DNA of 64,000 nucleotides from Apricaphanius iberus (Eukaryota; Chordata; Actinopteri; Cyprinodontiformes; Aphaniidae): assembly GCA_028564705.1 (NCBI GenBank), contig JAPXFQ010002381.1, forward strand, positions 1 through 64,000. Direction: 5' to 3'. Under the pieces are notes generated by a model that saw only the letters and a program-made list of their open reading frames with translations, did no database searches and was not told where the DNA came from. This document shows, one piece after another, positions 47,401-60,060 of the stretch (the first letter of the stretch is position 1; each line of letters starts with the position of its first letter). The position numbers were made by a program, and so were the translations under genes.

Positions 47401-50400
47401 CAGCTGATGTGTCAGGTTAGAGCAGCGGAACGTCACTATTTTCTCCTTTTTTAATGTGTGTGTGTTCATGTAAGTGTGAGCAAAAAATTAATTTAGAAGT
47501 TGACTAAACCATTGTTTTCTGTGTTTTTGTTCAGGATCTAACTGTGTGGACCAGAGGCCATCTGATGATGGCCCTTTGCTCCCGAGAGGGTCGTTAATTC
47601 AGGACGTGAGGTATTAAAAACAGCAATGTTTTATCTTAAGAAAGAAAAGCATGAAGTTGTTTCCAACATCTTATCAATCAAATCGGATTTTTTTTGTTTT
47701 TTTGTCAGATTTATTCAAACGATGAGAGACGATCTGTCTGAGGTTGGCCAGGCCAGGGCTTGGATCCATCTGGGTCTGGAGAAGAAAATGCTGTCCCAAC
47801 ACCTCAAAGAGCTGCTGACAAACCAGGAGCTGCTCAGGTCTCAATTTACTGATCGATTTACTGATCTTTGTTAGCCAGGAGTGTAACAGTTCATTTTCTC
47901 ATACTAAATTGTCACAGAACTGTTGTCATTCATGGGTTTATCCAATCAGAGAAACAATTAACCAGATAATGAACGTGTGTTTTTAATGCTGTTTAAGAAC
48001 TACATCAAAGCACTCCACACCAAACTAATGCAAAATGGCTGCAATAATGACCTATATAGGACGATGAACACCTACCTGCTTGTTGTCAATCAGCTGCACA
48101 CAGAATTTAGGTTTGTGGTGATGCCGCAAAGGTGAAGAGGGAGAGATTAAATGTGGTAATTCCACTTGTCATATAATAGGGATGCTGTGGCAAGTCTTTT
48201 GTCTTCTATCTCATGTTGTCATTTAGCATACGGAATTGCATTCATGATAGTTTAACAAGAATCTTTGAATCTGTTAACAACCACTAAACCAGGACTTCAC
48301 TGCCTTTCCATGCCTTATATCAGATAAAGTAGAGGACGTCTAGAGCCACAAAACCTACATGATCCTTTGAAAAAAGATAGTTTATAAAGCTTTGTAGCTA
48401 CTTTGTGTATTTATGTTTTTATTAATAGTTAATTTAAAGAATAACATTTTTAGTTTTACTTTTAGGTTTTTGAAATATGAAGGTTAAAATAAATATTTTC
48501 TTGAATTAAATTTGCTACGTTTATATGATTTGTTGTCAGCAAAACCGATGAAACGAAACAAAAATACTTTTACCCTTAGTGTTATTCTGCTGGGTAAACC
48601 TTATGCAGCTACTTCAAAATAAGATGTTTCTTTCATTGCCTTTATATTTCAAACATTGCAAATATTATGTAAGTCTTTGCAAACTTAAGAGTCGAGGTGA
48701 AGGACACAAAAAGCCACACACAGCTCTTGGCAGTAGTTTATAACGAGCGTCATCTATTACTCACAGTCACATCAGTTCATCGTTAGCATATTAAAACCTG
48801 TTTAATTTGTTTTTTTTTGCTGGAAGAAGTTATTATCTCTCACTTATCTGCAATGTCAATGTTTATGTTTCCTTAGGTAATTACCAGAGTTAATTAATCA
48901 AACTCATTTTTTACTTTTTTTTAAATAAAATGATAGAAACTTGTCAACTAGTCAACTGCCTAAAAGAAGGCTGCTATTTTGGCCCAATAGCATTTGCTTC
49001 TTTTCTTTCCTATATGAACCATGAGCCAAAAACTGAGCTATCTGTAGAACCTTGGTTTAGGTGTACTGCTACTCTCTTCCTATAAACTACTTTTTCTGCA
49101 TCTTGTCTGACAGTTTTTTTTATTTCATGCTCCCCTGACAGGCAGCTGTATAAACCTCATGCATTCCTGCTCTGCGAGGAAGAGAGAGAACAGTTTCTGT
49201 ACCACCTGCTCTCCCTCAATACTGTGGACTACCTCTGTTTTACGCGCACCTTCACCTCCATCAGTAAGTCCTGTAAACCCGGCCAGCAAAGTGGCAGAAT
49301 TTACTGCCTGAGACTAGCATTCAGCTTCGGGTCCTGTTTTATGACCTGCATCTCCACCCATCAGGCTTTACTGCCATGCCTTTCAGCCAGTGTCCTTTTG
49401 GAGTGTTAAATACGACAGTTTTAAATGTGTTTCCATGCTGTAAAGATTTATAGGGTATTGAGGAGTGTTAAAACGCATACAAATGATATCGCTGTCCTTT
49501 TTTTTTGTCCTCAGGCATTCCGTACCGTGTTGTTATAATTCCCATGAAGAAGCTGAGCATCGCCATGGCAACAGTTAACCCCTGGGTGTGTGTGTCAGGA
49601 GAGCTGGGCGATTCAGGAGTTCGACAGATCCCAAAGAATGCACAGGAAATCTTTTTCCAGGTTTGTGCCCATCCCGTCCTGAAAACAAGCTACTAAATAA
49701 AAATCTGTTCACAGTATTAAAGGATCAAAGTTCAAGATGAAATGTTTCATAAATATTTTTAGAGGTGTGCAGTGGGGCTGGATATTGTTAGAAATTTCAC
49801 AATTCGATTCCATTTCGATTCAATTTGATATTGATTTATTAGCTTCCATATTGATTTAATAAGTAAATACACAAGTAATTAAATACCTGAGTATATTTTT
49901 AAATGTGTGCAGTAGCACCAATGTTTAGGAACAAATTGACCCCAGCATCTTTCCTGTCATGGTTTAATTTACAGAACAAACTGCACAATATTGTACTTGT
50001 GTTGTACAACGCTGAACACTCTCACTAGCGTGTTGCCCACAACGCCACCGGTGGACTGCATTATAGGATTTGTTAAATCGATATTGAATTGAGAAACAAA
50101 TAATGTGGCTACAGAGAGAACGTTTGAGCTAAAGTTTCTACTTTCGATGTCTAAAACGTTTCTTAAAACGTAAAAATTACACTTTTTGTTTAACCTTATT
50201 TAAGTAACGGTCACCAAGAGGTTTAGGAATTTTTGTATTTCTAATTCAAAGCATTTTTTTTTTCAAAACTAGCACAAAGTACAATTAGGTTCTAATGAAC
50301 CCTTTATAATCACCCCTGCATACATTCAGTGGGAGTAGAAACTTGGAAGTGTTAAGCAAAGTTTAAATGTTTTTATTTTCCTTTTTACATATTGATCTTT

Positions 50401-53400
50401 TCATATCAACTCATTCTAAATTTCCCAAATATAGGCATGTCAAACTTTTTCCTGCAAGAAGGTGATCCCAGAGCAGGCCGGAACCTCTTACCTTGTCTTT
50501 TGTTTCTCATTTTAGTGCAAGAACCTGGGGCGTCTGAGCACCCTGCAGCTCGGAGTCCAGGAGAACTCGGGCTTGCTGGCCAAGTGCCTGATCGACTGCG
50601 TGGTGGTGTACAACGAGATCACAGGACACACCTACAGGTGAGACTTGCTGTATGGTTTTATTCTTCCACTGAACTTTGAGTTTGACCTTACAGTTCTGAT
50701 AATGGTCTTAAACATACGCCTGAAACTAAAGTAATCTTTCACTGGTGCAGCATAATCTCACTCACAAAATGTTGAGTACATTTATTCAGTGAGGGGGAAA
50801 AAATCACATCTTATTTTTCTTACAAAATTACTGCTAAACCAGCTGTCTCATTAAAATAATGTAACTGAATTTTAAGTTGATCAGAGTTTCTTAGTACTTC
50901 TAATTAGCAATGCATGACTTTGTTTCCCTGGGACATGAACATAAGGTAACATGGAGGGCTATTGATCGTGGCCACTACACTGGATTAGTACCCATATTTA
51001 TGCGATCCTCTACGTTGGTGGCAACAAGTATGAGGAAGCAAAGAGTGGTATCGTAAGTCTCCATGACAACCATTAGATTCTTCCCAACAGGCTCCCCTAC
51101 CGTCACAAACATAAACTTTTGGAGATTGATCTGCTGGGATTTTAACTGAAATGTGTGCTTTGGTCAGATTAGACTTTTTGTGAGAAAAAAACATTGTAGG
51201 TGGGTTTGGTTCCAAAGACCGTGGAATGCTTTTTTACTTTCTATGTCAGAGGTACCCCACTCAAATCCTCAACCTAAAACATGCAGGACTATGGCGCCAA
51301 TCGAAAGATAGTACAGCACTCTTGTTGGACGTCATGAATTCTTGAAATATCAGGAGACTTAAATAGGACTCTAACCTGTTGTAGGTAAAATCAGGATAAC
51401 TCTTCAAAACCAATGGTAGCAATTGTGCAGGGAAGGGTTAAGGACCCCTGTCTTTGTATGATCCAAACTTTCGAAATGTTATAGAAGACTTAACACCTGC
51501 TGGCTTTAGGGGATTTTGTCATCACTGGATACAATGGATTTACAAAAATAGGTTGAGATTTTTCTCATTTTGCAGTGCTAGATTGTACTGCAACAATACA
51601 TTTATTTTAAGTATTTTTTTTTACACATTTTTATTAAGACTAACTCTCTAAACGGAGAGCTGCTTTATCATTTGTTAACATAAAGCAATTTTTGCAAGTC
51701 CATAACTGAGAGAAAATCAGTCTTCTCCTATGTTTAGTACCAAAAATCAAAACGTAAAGAACTGCTGATAAGTTTTCTCTGAAACATTGGTCTTTTCCTT
51801 CTGCAGGTTTCCGTGTGGTCGATGGCTGGGGAAAGGCGTTGGTGACGGCAGCCTGGAGAGAGTCCTCATTGGTCAGCTGGTGTCTCCTGGAGCGGACGAG
51901 GACGCTGGAAGGTGGTCGGGAACTCCCCCGGAGCTGGCGTCTCCGTCTCAGAGTGTCCGAACAGTGCTAGGGTCGCTCGGCAGCAGAAGCAGTACGTTTC
52001 ATGACAAAGAAGTACATTCTTTAACACAATGGCTGACCTACTTGCTTGTTTATGACACAACAACAGGTTTCACTTTTTTGAATCATCACAACAGTGAAGA
52101 TGCTCATATTTCTCTTTGTGTCGTCAGGAATGCAGTCTGCTGAGGTACAGGAGGACCTGAGGGAGGCGGCCAATAACCTTGTTAAACACTTCCATAAACC
52201 TGAGCAGGAGGTGTGTCTCTGTGATAAAGTCATCACAGCTAATTCATCCATTTAACACTGTGGTTCAGTTAAGCAGACAGCCTGTTAATTAAAAGAAATC
52301 CTGCACGTTTTATTTTCCCCCCAACACGGCTCGCTACTTCCATCACTCAGCCTCGTTTTTCTTGTGTGTCCCCCAAGGAGATTGCTGCTTCTCCAAAGAG
52401 AGGCTGTATTGATCTGGAACTTAATTAAAATGTTATCCTTACTGCAGATGCTTTTTAGCTTGGACAAAAGTAATTTGTGTTGAGTACAGTTTAGCTACAG
52501 TTTCTTCTGTTTTGCATATTTCTTACTCAACCGTCCTATTTGTGTGATCCCAGAGGGGGAACCTGACAGTCTTGTTATGTGGTGAAGGAGGACTAGTTCT
52601 CGCTTTGGAGAAGTTTCTCCTCCACGGGTTCAGATCCAACCGTCTTTTCCAGAGGAACGTGTTTGTTTGGGATTTTGTAGGTAAGCAAGTTCTCCAACTG
52701 TGAGTTTGTGCTGCTTTTATCCATCAGTGTGACTGTTTCATGCAGCAAAGTATGATTTAGCTTTTCTTTTTTTTCTTTTTTTAAACTAAAACGCTTAACT
52801 TTTCTTCATAGAAAAAGCAGTAGTTTGTTTGGAAACGAATGACCAGATGGGCGACCTGCATGTAGCAACACTAACGAAGGGTCCACCTTGTGACTCACTG
52901 TGCCACTACATCCACGCCATCAATTCTTCCCCCCGGAACATCGGGAAGGAGGGAAAGTTCCAGCTGTTTGTCTGCCTGGGAATAAGGTGAGCCACCTTTT
53001 TCTTTAGACGTAAAATTATGGAAAAAGCAGCCAAATACATAACAATAAAAAACATAAGGAAAAAAAAGGATGTGATCAGATCTGTCATTCAATGCATTTT
53101 AAGCGATGTAAACAGTTCATGACTTTCTTGAATCCACAAGGATTCAAAGATAGTTTAACATTCGTCCTAACTCTTTGCACAAATTAATTAAAATGTGTTT
53201 TATTTAAATCTGATGAATGGTTACTGTGTATTTTATGGCTGAGGAGGGTTTGCTAGGAAGGTTTCTAGTATCTCTACCTGTTTAACCTGTAACAGTCTGA
53301 CAATCTGGAATCCTAACCTGCTCCACAGCTGTTAAAGTGTACATTAAAATCAAATAAATAGGCAAAACTTGATAGAATGTAATTTTTAACTAATTTTAAT

Positions 53401-53733
53401 TTAATTTAGTTTTGCTTTGACATTAGCTTCTTCATGGTAAACTGCAGCATGTTACTTTTGTTTTCACAAAACTGTCTTTTAGACCAACACAAATATTTGT
53501 TTGGGTATTAACTTCACTGTTACTGAGCCTCGGCTGTCCATCACTACAGGGACCGACTCTTGTCCCAGTGGTTCCCCCTGCTGGCAGAGTGTCCCCTGAC
53601 AGCTCGGACGTACGAGGACGGAGCTCTACTGCGGGACCGAGCTGCCCTACACTCCCTCTGTCGCATCCTGCAAACCCTGAACGACTTCAGCATCCCCCTG
53701 GAGGCAGCGCTGGTTAAAGGGGTCGGGGTCTGA
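29410..53733 (+). CDS. dennd5b: DENN domain-containing protein 5B-like Rab GEF
   Basis: Twenty-one exons: 29410-29521, 35320-35429, 38793-39513, 41217-41404, 43397-43906, 43993-44224, 46171-46321, 46670-46757, 46883-47002, 47099-47251, 47337-47415, 47535-47610, 47709-47837, 49142-49263, 49515-49660, 50516-50637, 51807-51991, 52128-52210, 52554-52680, 52812-52986 and 53550-53733. They total 3813 nt and encode 1270 aa (human DENND5B about 1274), with every phase matching. uDENN-DENN-dDENN spans exons 1-8 ([54 protein letters not shown]). RUN1 is around exons 9-14 ([33 protein letters not shown]). PLAT is in exons 15-17 ([30 protein letters not shown]). RUN2 is in exons 17-21 ([32 protein letters not shown]). 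The family activates Rab6/Rab39-class GTPases in Golgi-endosome traffic. [12 protein letters not shown] and [12 protein letters not shown] favour DENND5B over DENND5A. A Ser-rich insert in exon 3 and several divergent stretches leave room for a fish-specific paralogue. Confidence 0.92.
31365..31718. mobile_element. hAT-like MITE, copy 2
   Basis: Termini TAGGGATGCAC...and...GCACCCCTA are as in copy 1, with the same internal blocks. Flanks ATCTTAAA and ACATTAAA fit an aged 8-bp duplication. It lies in dennd5b intron 1. Confidence 0.85.
32341..32377 (+). other. G-quadruplex-forming run
   Basis: GGGG, GGGGG, GGGGGGG, GGGGG and GGGGGG blocks are separated by single T residues. This meets the G3+N1-7 four-block pattern with very short loops on the coding strand of dennd5b intron 1. 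Confidence 0.8.
32997..33255. mobile_element. hAT-like MITE with 8-bp target duplication
   Basis: It begins GAGTAGTTCCCAAAAT and ends TTTTGGAACCACTG, an inverted pair. Flanks CTCTAAAG and CTTTAAAG match at 7 of 8 positions. The interior contains GGGGTCA repeats (CTTGGGGTCACGGGG, CTGGGGTCATGAGG, CTGGGGTCAAAAC). Confidence 0.75.
33370..34140 (+). pseudogene. Decayed Tc1 transposase
   Basis: Recognisable order of Tc1 phrases: GATTGGATGAGACC, GAAGCATGGTATTGGCACC, GTGGGGATGTTTTTC, CCAACAGGACAAC...CATACAGCCAAA, and AAATCCAGTTGCGAATCTGTGG. It ends GTATCAACACCTTTGCAAG. All frames are interrupted. It lies in dennd5b intron 1. Confidence 0.75.
35633..36972 (-). mobile_element. Full-length Tc1/mariner element, inactive
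   Basis: TA-flanked (35631-35632 and 36973-36974). The termini CAGTTGTAGCCAAAAGTTTT and the complement of AAACTTTTGCCCACGACTG are inverted repeats. The length is 1340 bp. Transposase on the minus strand is split into frames 36751-36443, 36512-36279 and 36360-35809. The catalytic part carries [10 protein letters not shown] and [11 protein letters not shown]. The first catalytic Asp reads His ([11 protein letters not shown]), as in the copy at 7.4-8.7 kb. It is inserted in dennd5b intron 2. Confidence 0.92.
38130..38300. repeat. Fish interspersed repeat fragment
   Basis: ATTAGAGTCTTTATTGTCATTGCACAGCAGTACAGAGTAT is a frequent teleost repeat end. The remainder is AT-rich. It lies in dennd5b intron 2. 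Confidence 0.55.
41409..41441 (+). repeat. Run of 33 G immediately after the dennd5b exon 4 splice donor
   Basis: Exon 4 ends GAG at 41404 and the intron begins GTAAG, with no other base before the 33-G homopolymer. The length may be an assembly estimate. Confidence 0.9.
41480..42170. mobile_element. Degenerate Tc1-like relic
   Basis: The segment contains GTGGTGTGCAATTGTATTCAAC, CTTGCCCTTGTTCTGCTTAATG and CCACAGCATGATGCTGCCACC, the reverse strand of a decayed Tc1 transposase and its ends. The frames are broken. It lies in dennd5b intron 4. Confidence 0.6.
44944..45015. mobile_element. hAT/MITE end fragment
   Basis: AACAGGGGTGTCTAAAGTCAGTCCCCGAGGACCGGT matches a widespread fish element end from memory. 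Only one end could be placed. Confidence 0.5.
45280..45720. mobile_element. Degenerate Tc1-like relic
   Basis: CTCACAGCATGATGCTGCCACCACCATG is the reverse strand of the conserved transposase histidine region. The downstream AT-rich part continues to CCCCCCAAGATACG. It lies in dennd5b intron 6. Confidence 0.6.
46772..46819. repeat. (CA)n microsatellite
   Basis: The imperfect CA dinucleotide run is interrupted by AA and CG. It lies directly after the dennd5b exon 8 donor at 46758. Confidence 0.9.
51246..51450. mobile_element. Candidate short MITE
   Basis: The ends CAGAGGTACCCCACTCAAATCC and the complement of GTTAAGGACCCCTG are imperfect inverted repeats and resemble the end at 44944. It lies in dennd5b intron 16. 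The support is weak. Confidence 0.35.
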
Positions 53734-54750
53734 CCCTGATGCGGAAACACACACACACCCTGATGAACTTGATACCATAGAAGGGATGAGATGCATTCAG
53801 ACTCTTAAAAAATCTAACTCCATGATCAAAGTCGTCAGATGAAGACGCAGACTCCTCGAGCACCAAACATTTCGCTTTGTTCATTGATGTAAATGTCTTA
53901 TATCTGCTCCAGGAAATAGTCCTGTGTTTGTCTACACTGTGAAATTCCTTCAGGAGAAAAGGAGAAAAGATCAACCTAAACGTGCAGAAGATATCTGCTT
54001 ACAAAACAACTGTAACTATTCATTGCTGTGTTGCTTGCACTTAAAATTTTAAACCTGCATGGCCAGAATCTTTATTTGTTTTATTACTTTAGGTGTTGTA
54101 ATCTGAAGTGTCATTGCTCAGGCCTTATTAACCGTCTTTCATTTGATATCTTAGAGAATATTGTCCAGAAAAGTAATGTTCTCCTTATATAATTTAATCC
54201 TAAACAAATGTTACATGAAGCTCATGTCTGGCCTGTTTCTTATTTTAGTTTGGGGTCACATGTTAAGCAGAGTCTAAAGAAAAACCCAGTGTGGATCCAA
54301 GCTGGTGTCCTTTTGTGTCAGCTTTAGTCCTGTTTATCCCTCCTTCAGGAATCCTTTTCCACAATCTATCTCGTAAATCTTTTTGCTTCTTCTGATTTTA
54401 GAGTTTCTCCATCCATTCAATGTCATTTATTTGCATTTTAAATACTCCAAGTTTTCAGCATCAGTAGGTCCTTCCATTGATCCACTTTCCCATGTAGAGG
54501 ATGGACATGTTGTTTAATTGTCTTATAAAATTAGCAGAGCACAGGTTTGTTAAAAAAAAATGAAAATATTATGTTAGTGTTGCATTTGATTTAACAGATA
54601 AACATATGTTAAAATGTAGTCCTCTGCGCTGTCCTGCAAGCACCAATGTACCCCACGATGACCAAGCCTCTGTTGTTGAAATACAGATTAGAAAGAGCAA
54701 TAAGTTATTCATGGTTTGTGCTGCTGAAAAATAAAGTTATTGACACAGAT
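53734..54750 (+). terminator. dennd5b: dennd5b 3' UTR with polyadenylation signal
   Basis: The AATAAA at about 54730-54735 is the first well-placed signal, giving a 3' UTR of about 1 kb. No other feature was seen in it. Confidence 0.5.
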
Positions 54751-55029
54751 GATCTGTTTTGATGCCCTTGTAGAAAAAAATCCAAAGGCATTTAACTTCT
54801 GGCATATAATATAGATTTATGATTTTTTTGTTTTAAAATGAAAACAAAAAATCTGTCATACCAATCCAAACTAATCAAATTCTAAAAATGTACAAATCAT
54901 TGTGCTGTAAAAAAAATTCCCACTCCGTCTGTTTTTTTCTCACTTGAATCTTTCAAATCATTAAAATTGAATATGTTTACCTTTTGAAAAAAAAAAAAAG
55001 AAATTGTCAAGTTTCACAATCCACATCCT

Positions 55030-55235
55030 GACCTGGTTAGTGCCTGACCTGTAGAATGAAGAACATTTTTAAATAGAAGCCCCACAACATCCAGAGCCTT
55101 GAGAAACTCCGGGTGAATCTCATCCACCCCTGGAGGCCTGCCACGGAGGAGCTTTTTTTTTTTTTACTTAAGCACCAGAAAGATTGGACAGCCCAACCCA
55201 AAGTCCCTATCCGTTGACACAAACGTCCCAATATT
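55030..55235 (-). mobile_element. LINE reverse transcriptase fragment
   Basis: On the minus strand a frame reads RPPGVDEIHPEFLKALDVVG, a characteristic reverse-transcriptase segment of a common teleost LINE. It is truncated at both ends and interrupted by a poly-A run of about 14 bases. Confidence 0.75.
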
Positions 55236-55739
55236 CAGAAGAACCCCCCAAATCCACCTGTGAATGGCTAGAAAGATGAAGGTTTTGAAGTATTTCATTT
55301 TAAATCTGGTTTAGGTGCTTTGGATAGATTAAAACTGCAAAATGAAGTGCGCGAAAAAATCTTAGTATAACGACTTTAAGATTCTTGTTTGTTATACACA
55401 GCATAAAGAAATAAAACCACAGCCTTACTGTCTGAATTGCAGGGAAGTATGATTCTTGGAATGGCCCCTCTTTCCAAACCGAGCTTTGATGTCATCTTCG
55501 TCTGATATCATCCCAAATTAGCAAAGCATTCTGTCTTAAAATGTTTAGCACAGACCCCTATTCCAGTGGGGAGGGTTGCAGCGAGGAATGGCGTCATTCA
55601 AAAAGAATTGAATTCACTGGTAGCTTGGTCTGCTTGGGGAGTCAACAACAGATCGACTTGCATGTGCACCTCATTTATTCATTTTCCACGCTTGAGTCTG
55701 TAGCCTACTCCTAATCCTTCTCCTAATTCAAACGCATTG

Positions 55740-55990
55740 ATGGCGAAACAATGGCTTCATGGCGCGAGCCAGCCGCGGAGGACTGCGGCGCTGCGCGTCT
55801 GGTATTAACTACACCATAGGTTAACAAGGGAACCATATGGAAGCAGTCTCAGGTCCGTACCTGTTCCGTGGCTGGTGTGAACCAGGCTGAAATCAGTAAT
55901 CCCGGCCCAGCGCTCGGCTGAATGCAATGTGGAGAGGGGAGAGGGCCGGCGCAAGCTTGCAGCATCATTGCTCTGCAGTGTCCGTATATG
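55740..55990 (-). promoter_or_regulatory. GC-rich island, possible promoter with non-coding exon
   Basis: CpGs are locally dense (GGCGCGAGCCAGCCGCGGAGG, CCCGGCCCAGCGCTCGGC) in an AT-rich setting. On the minus strand CCACGGAACAG followed by GTACGG at 55860 could be a splice donor of an exon at about 55861-55990. No coding frame is attached. Confidence 0.3.
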
Positions 55991-57091
55991 ATATATCTTC
56001 CCGGTTTGACATCAAGAGAGGAGAGAAACTGAGATCTGGTGTATGACTACATGTGCATGTGGGCTGGCTGAGGAAGCCAATGGTAAACAAACGCTCTGGC
56101 CATTAGGAAACCATAATATACATGTTTTCATGGGTCTTTCAGAACTACTTTCCCTATGTTCCAAAGCGGTCCCTCAGGTCAATGAATCAACACCTTGTCC
56201 TTATCCCTAAAACCAGAAACAAGGGTCGTGGTCAACATGCATTCTCAGTCTGTGACCCTTTATTTAATTTTTAAAGAGTTACTTTTTATTTCTTAGCCTA
56301 TCCTTCTAGATAGATTTTTTCCTATTTTGATTAATATTCTTGTGTGATTTTATCTGTTTCTTATGGTTTTTTTTATGTCTAATAATTTATTTTATAGCAC
56401 CTTGGATGGGTCTCGAGATGTTTTTCAAGTGTGCTTTATAAATAAAATTGGTATGTAATGGTATGGTAGTGATGTAAATGACATGGTGACACATCCAGTT
56501 CTCAGGTTTAAGGGGCAACAACCTTTTCAAAAAAGAACAGGTTTAGAATCATAATTTAAAAACAGAATCTTGTATTAACTCAGGTAATCTTTATGGTTTC
56601 TCTCCACACTAGAGCTGCACAATATCAAAAATGTTTTCGTTTGATCTGAAATATTTTAAAACCATAACAATTCAAAAACATAACTCTAGAGGGCAAATGG
56701 TTTTTCACTGTACCAAAAAAAGAGATTATTTTGTTATAATAAATTGATCATCTTTTTTATAGTGTATAACTTACTGACGAAATATTCTTTGGTCTGTATG
56801 TAAGTTTCTCTGTTAACACCTCACATTCAGTTTGTTGTTGCGTCAAAGATTAGATCTGACTGTGAACAACAATCATCTTTTGACAGCCTGTTTTTTTTTA
56901 TTATCTCCTAAAGGTTTCAAATGTGAGAATTTTTCTAAAAACATTGTATGCTTATGTCACTTAATATATTTAGCTTATCTGATTTGCTTATTTTTAAAGA
57001 TTGGTGGAAAAACTGTTTTTAGGTGTACAAAGAAACAGCGCCACCTAGAGTTCCAGTATAGGGCGGTCGCAGGAAAAGATGTGGAAAAAAC

Positions 57092-57095
<4 letters not shown>

Positions 57096-57153
<58 letters not shown>
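57096..57153. repeat. (TC)29 microsatellite
   Basis: This is a perfect TC dinucleotide run of about 58 bp. Confidence 0.95.
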
Positions 57154-57155
<2 letters not shown>

Positions 57156-58374
57156 AGGCATTTTAACGATTAAAACAGAATATACTTTTATTTAAGTTAA
57201 TAGTATTTGACCATAACAGTAATTCTTTGTTCTTAGGTCTTCTTTTATGTTATTCCCCATATAATTTTTTAACTTTATATATAAGAGGTCCCTTGGTTCA
57301 TATCCCAGCCAGAACATTTCTGTGAAGTGTCTCCATGCTCTCATTGTGATGTATGGCTTCTCTCTGAATACTCCGGTTTCCTCCCCCAATCAAAAAACAT
57401 GCATGTTAGATGAACTGCCCCTAATATGAGTGTGTGTTCCAGAACATGGTGGACATCTGTCAGATGTACACTAAATTAACTAGGCCTAGTTGCTCTTTAA
57501 GCACAGATTATGACTTCTGAAAAAGCTAACAGTATTTTGAGACCTTTTTTTTAGTTTAGATCAAAGAAGAAACTCTGAGTGAAAAAAAACAACAAGAAAA
57601 CAACAAAACAAAACAGAAGTGTATTTTTTTCTTATAATTGCTGCCAATGTCACTACAGTGAGTGACAAATAAAAAACTGCTACTTAAGGCAAACCAGTCA
57701 TTGTTTTGCGATTTTTTCTTTTAACCGTTCACTCTACATCAAATGTTCAATATCAAAGCAACACATAATACTCTTATTATTTTTATTATACAGCTAAACC
57801 AAGAATAATTCCAGAGCGAATGAAAAGAAACCTCACTCCATATCAGCTAAATTTACTATCGCTCCAGAACCATGTCTATGAGTTCCAGCTGCTTCCATCA
57901 GGGCTTAGATACATTCTGCTGAGATGCAGAACAAACAGATAAAGAAACTATTTTATCCCTGCTGATGTTGCTCTGTTAAGTTTTCCTGATTGAATTGTTT
58001 ATGTATTTGTTATTAAGTTTTTTTCATCCAATGCTGGCTGCACTTAAAATACAATAAAGACTCAGTTAACCATTGAACATTTTACAGAGTCATGTTGGAG
58101 GTTCTTTGGCATTCTGCATCTTAAGCGACATAGTACTCTAGCTGCAGTGTGTTAAACAAGACGACCCTCCAGACGATAGGGAAGGGAGCTGAAAAGGTAA
58201 TCAGTTTTCCTCTGCTAATCATATGGTTCAGAGGGGCTGCAGCAACAGGGCTCTGAAGTCAGAGACTCTTTTTTTTTTGCAACAAACTGAGAAAATATTG
58301 AACCACTGTTAAGATAATGCATTATTTTAAGTATTTCACAAGTTTAACCTAATCTATGATTGTGCCTTGAAATG

Positions 58375-60060
58375 TATTCATATGCCTTGAACATTTACAT
58401 TTTGTTACATTACAACCAGAAATTTAAATATTTTTTAATGTAGTTTTGTGTGATAGACAGTCACAGAATAGTACTTAATTTAAAGTGGAAAGAAAATTAT
58501 TCAATGTTTTTAACTTTGCTTTGAAAGAAAAATCAGAATAAGTGTGAAGTATTTCTGTTCAGGCCCTCCAAGCCACTATTTTACGGAACTACTTTTAGCT
58601 ACAACATCAACTGCAAATCTACGTGTATATTTATGCCATTTATTTCCACTAGGACCCTCTATCGCCGTCTGTTAAACATTTCCTCCCAGAATTGCCCGTT
58701 ATTTAGCATCCTTCTTCCCATCAACTCTCACCAGCTACCCTGCATTGTCAAAGTTCTGGGATGTTGTTGGCTGTGTTTGTTTGGACTTTAGGTTCTTCTG
58801 TGTTTCTTGCTTTGTTTATTCACTTGTTCCTTCATTCCTTAAATTCTTTTCTTATTTTGAGTACCCTAGTTTATCTGTCCTTCCCTTTGTGCTTGTGTAT
58901 TTGTTTCTGTAGGTATATATTCTTCTCATGCCCTTTGTGTGTATTTTCTTTGGCTAGATTTTTTCCTCTAGCTTCTATTGTCTATGTCTCTCCTCAGTAT
59001 CTTTTCCTTCCTTCAGTCTGCCTGATTTCTCCCTGCTTTCCTTCACACCTGCAACCTGTTCCAATCAGCCATCTCTTTCTCATCCAGCGAGCACATCTAT
59101 CCCAGTAGTTGAGCTCCTCTTATTCCGTCACTCTCCATCAGATCCTCCTGTTTGTTCCCTGCAGTTCTCCCTGTAAGTCATTCTGTGAAAGGCTTTTCTA
59201 GTAAAACAAGAACTTCTTTGTGCTTGGGTCCTTCAAAACTGGTCAGATACACGACACCCATAGCATGATCCTGCCAGCACCGTGTTTCAGGTAGTGTGTA
59301 CAGAGTGATGCAGTGTGACAATTTTCTTCAATCTCAGGAAAATTTGTTGCTCGAAATTGATAGAAATGCTGACTATGATTTGAATCTAATGATAGTGATA
59401 TTATATACTGCACTTATTTTTCTGTTTTACTGTATATTAATAGTTTGGTCCACATCTGAACAGCACAGTGTCTTCCTCATACTTGCAGTGTTTACTATAT
59501 GAATTATGGGAAACTGCAAATCTGATAATTTTTCTCTTTTTTTTAATTAATGGCTTTTCTGTCACAGTTTTGTAAAGCCCAGATTTGTGGGATACATGAC
59601 TGAAAATTGGCCAGGCAACAGCATCTAAGCTGTGGATCTCTGCAGCTCCTCCAGAGTTACCAAGATCTTCGCTGCTTCTTAAATTAATGGGATCCTTCTC
59701 ATTCAAACTTTGCTTGCTATTTCCATTTTGTGTCTTCTCTCTATCTCTTTTTTTATTACTTAATCCTACTATAAACTGCACTTTCACATCCTCATCTCTG
59801 GTCTGTCTTAAATGTTCATGGTCTTAACGGTGCTGTTTATTCTCTGCTGTTTCTTCAACATACATCTAAGGTCCCAAAGTTGCATTCGCTTTATTTAAGG
59901 AAAATCAGCTTAAAAGAGGCTCAAAATCTTGCCGTAAGTCTTTTCAGACTTTTATCTAAATAATTTTCAGAATCATTTATGTATTTTCTTCCATTCACAA
60001 TTATGTAGCCTACTCCATTTTGTTTATTTAACTTGGGGGATGAATACTTTTGCATGGCAG
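58375..60060. mobile_element. Interrupted Tc1-like relic
   Basis: The left part contains TTACATTTTGTTACATTACAACC. The middle has CATAGCATGATCCTGCCAGCACC (59260-59285) and GTGGATCTCTGCAGCTCCTCC (59633). It ends TGGGGGATGAATACTTTTGCATGG (60035-60057). These are landmarks of a fish Tc1 family in the correct order, separated by unrelated T-rich sequence. Confidence 0.6.

Noticed and set aside
58761..59108. 115-aa Phe/Leu/Ser-rich hydrophobic open frame
   Set aside because: It is a T-rich low-complexity translation inside a broken Tc1 relic, with no membrane-protein family resemblance.
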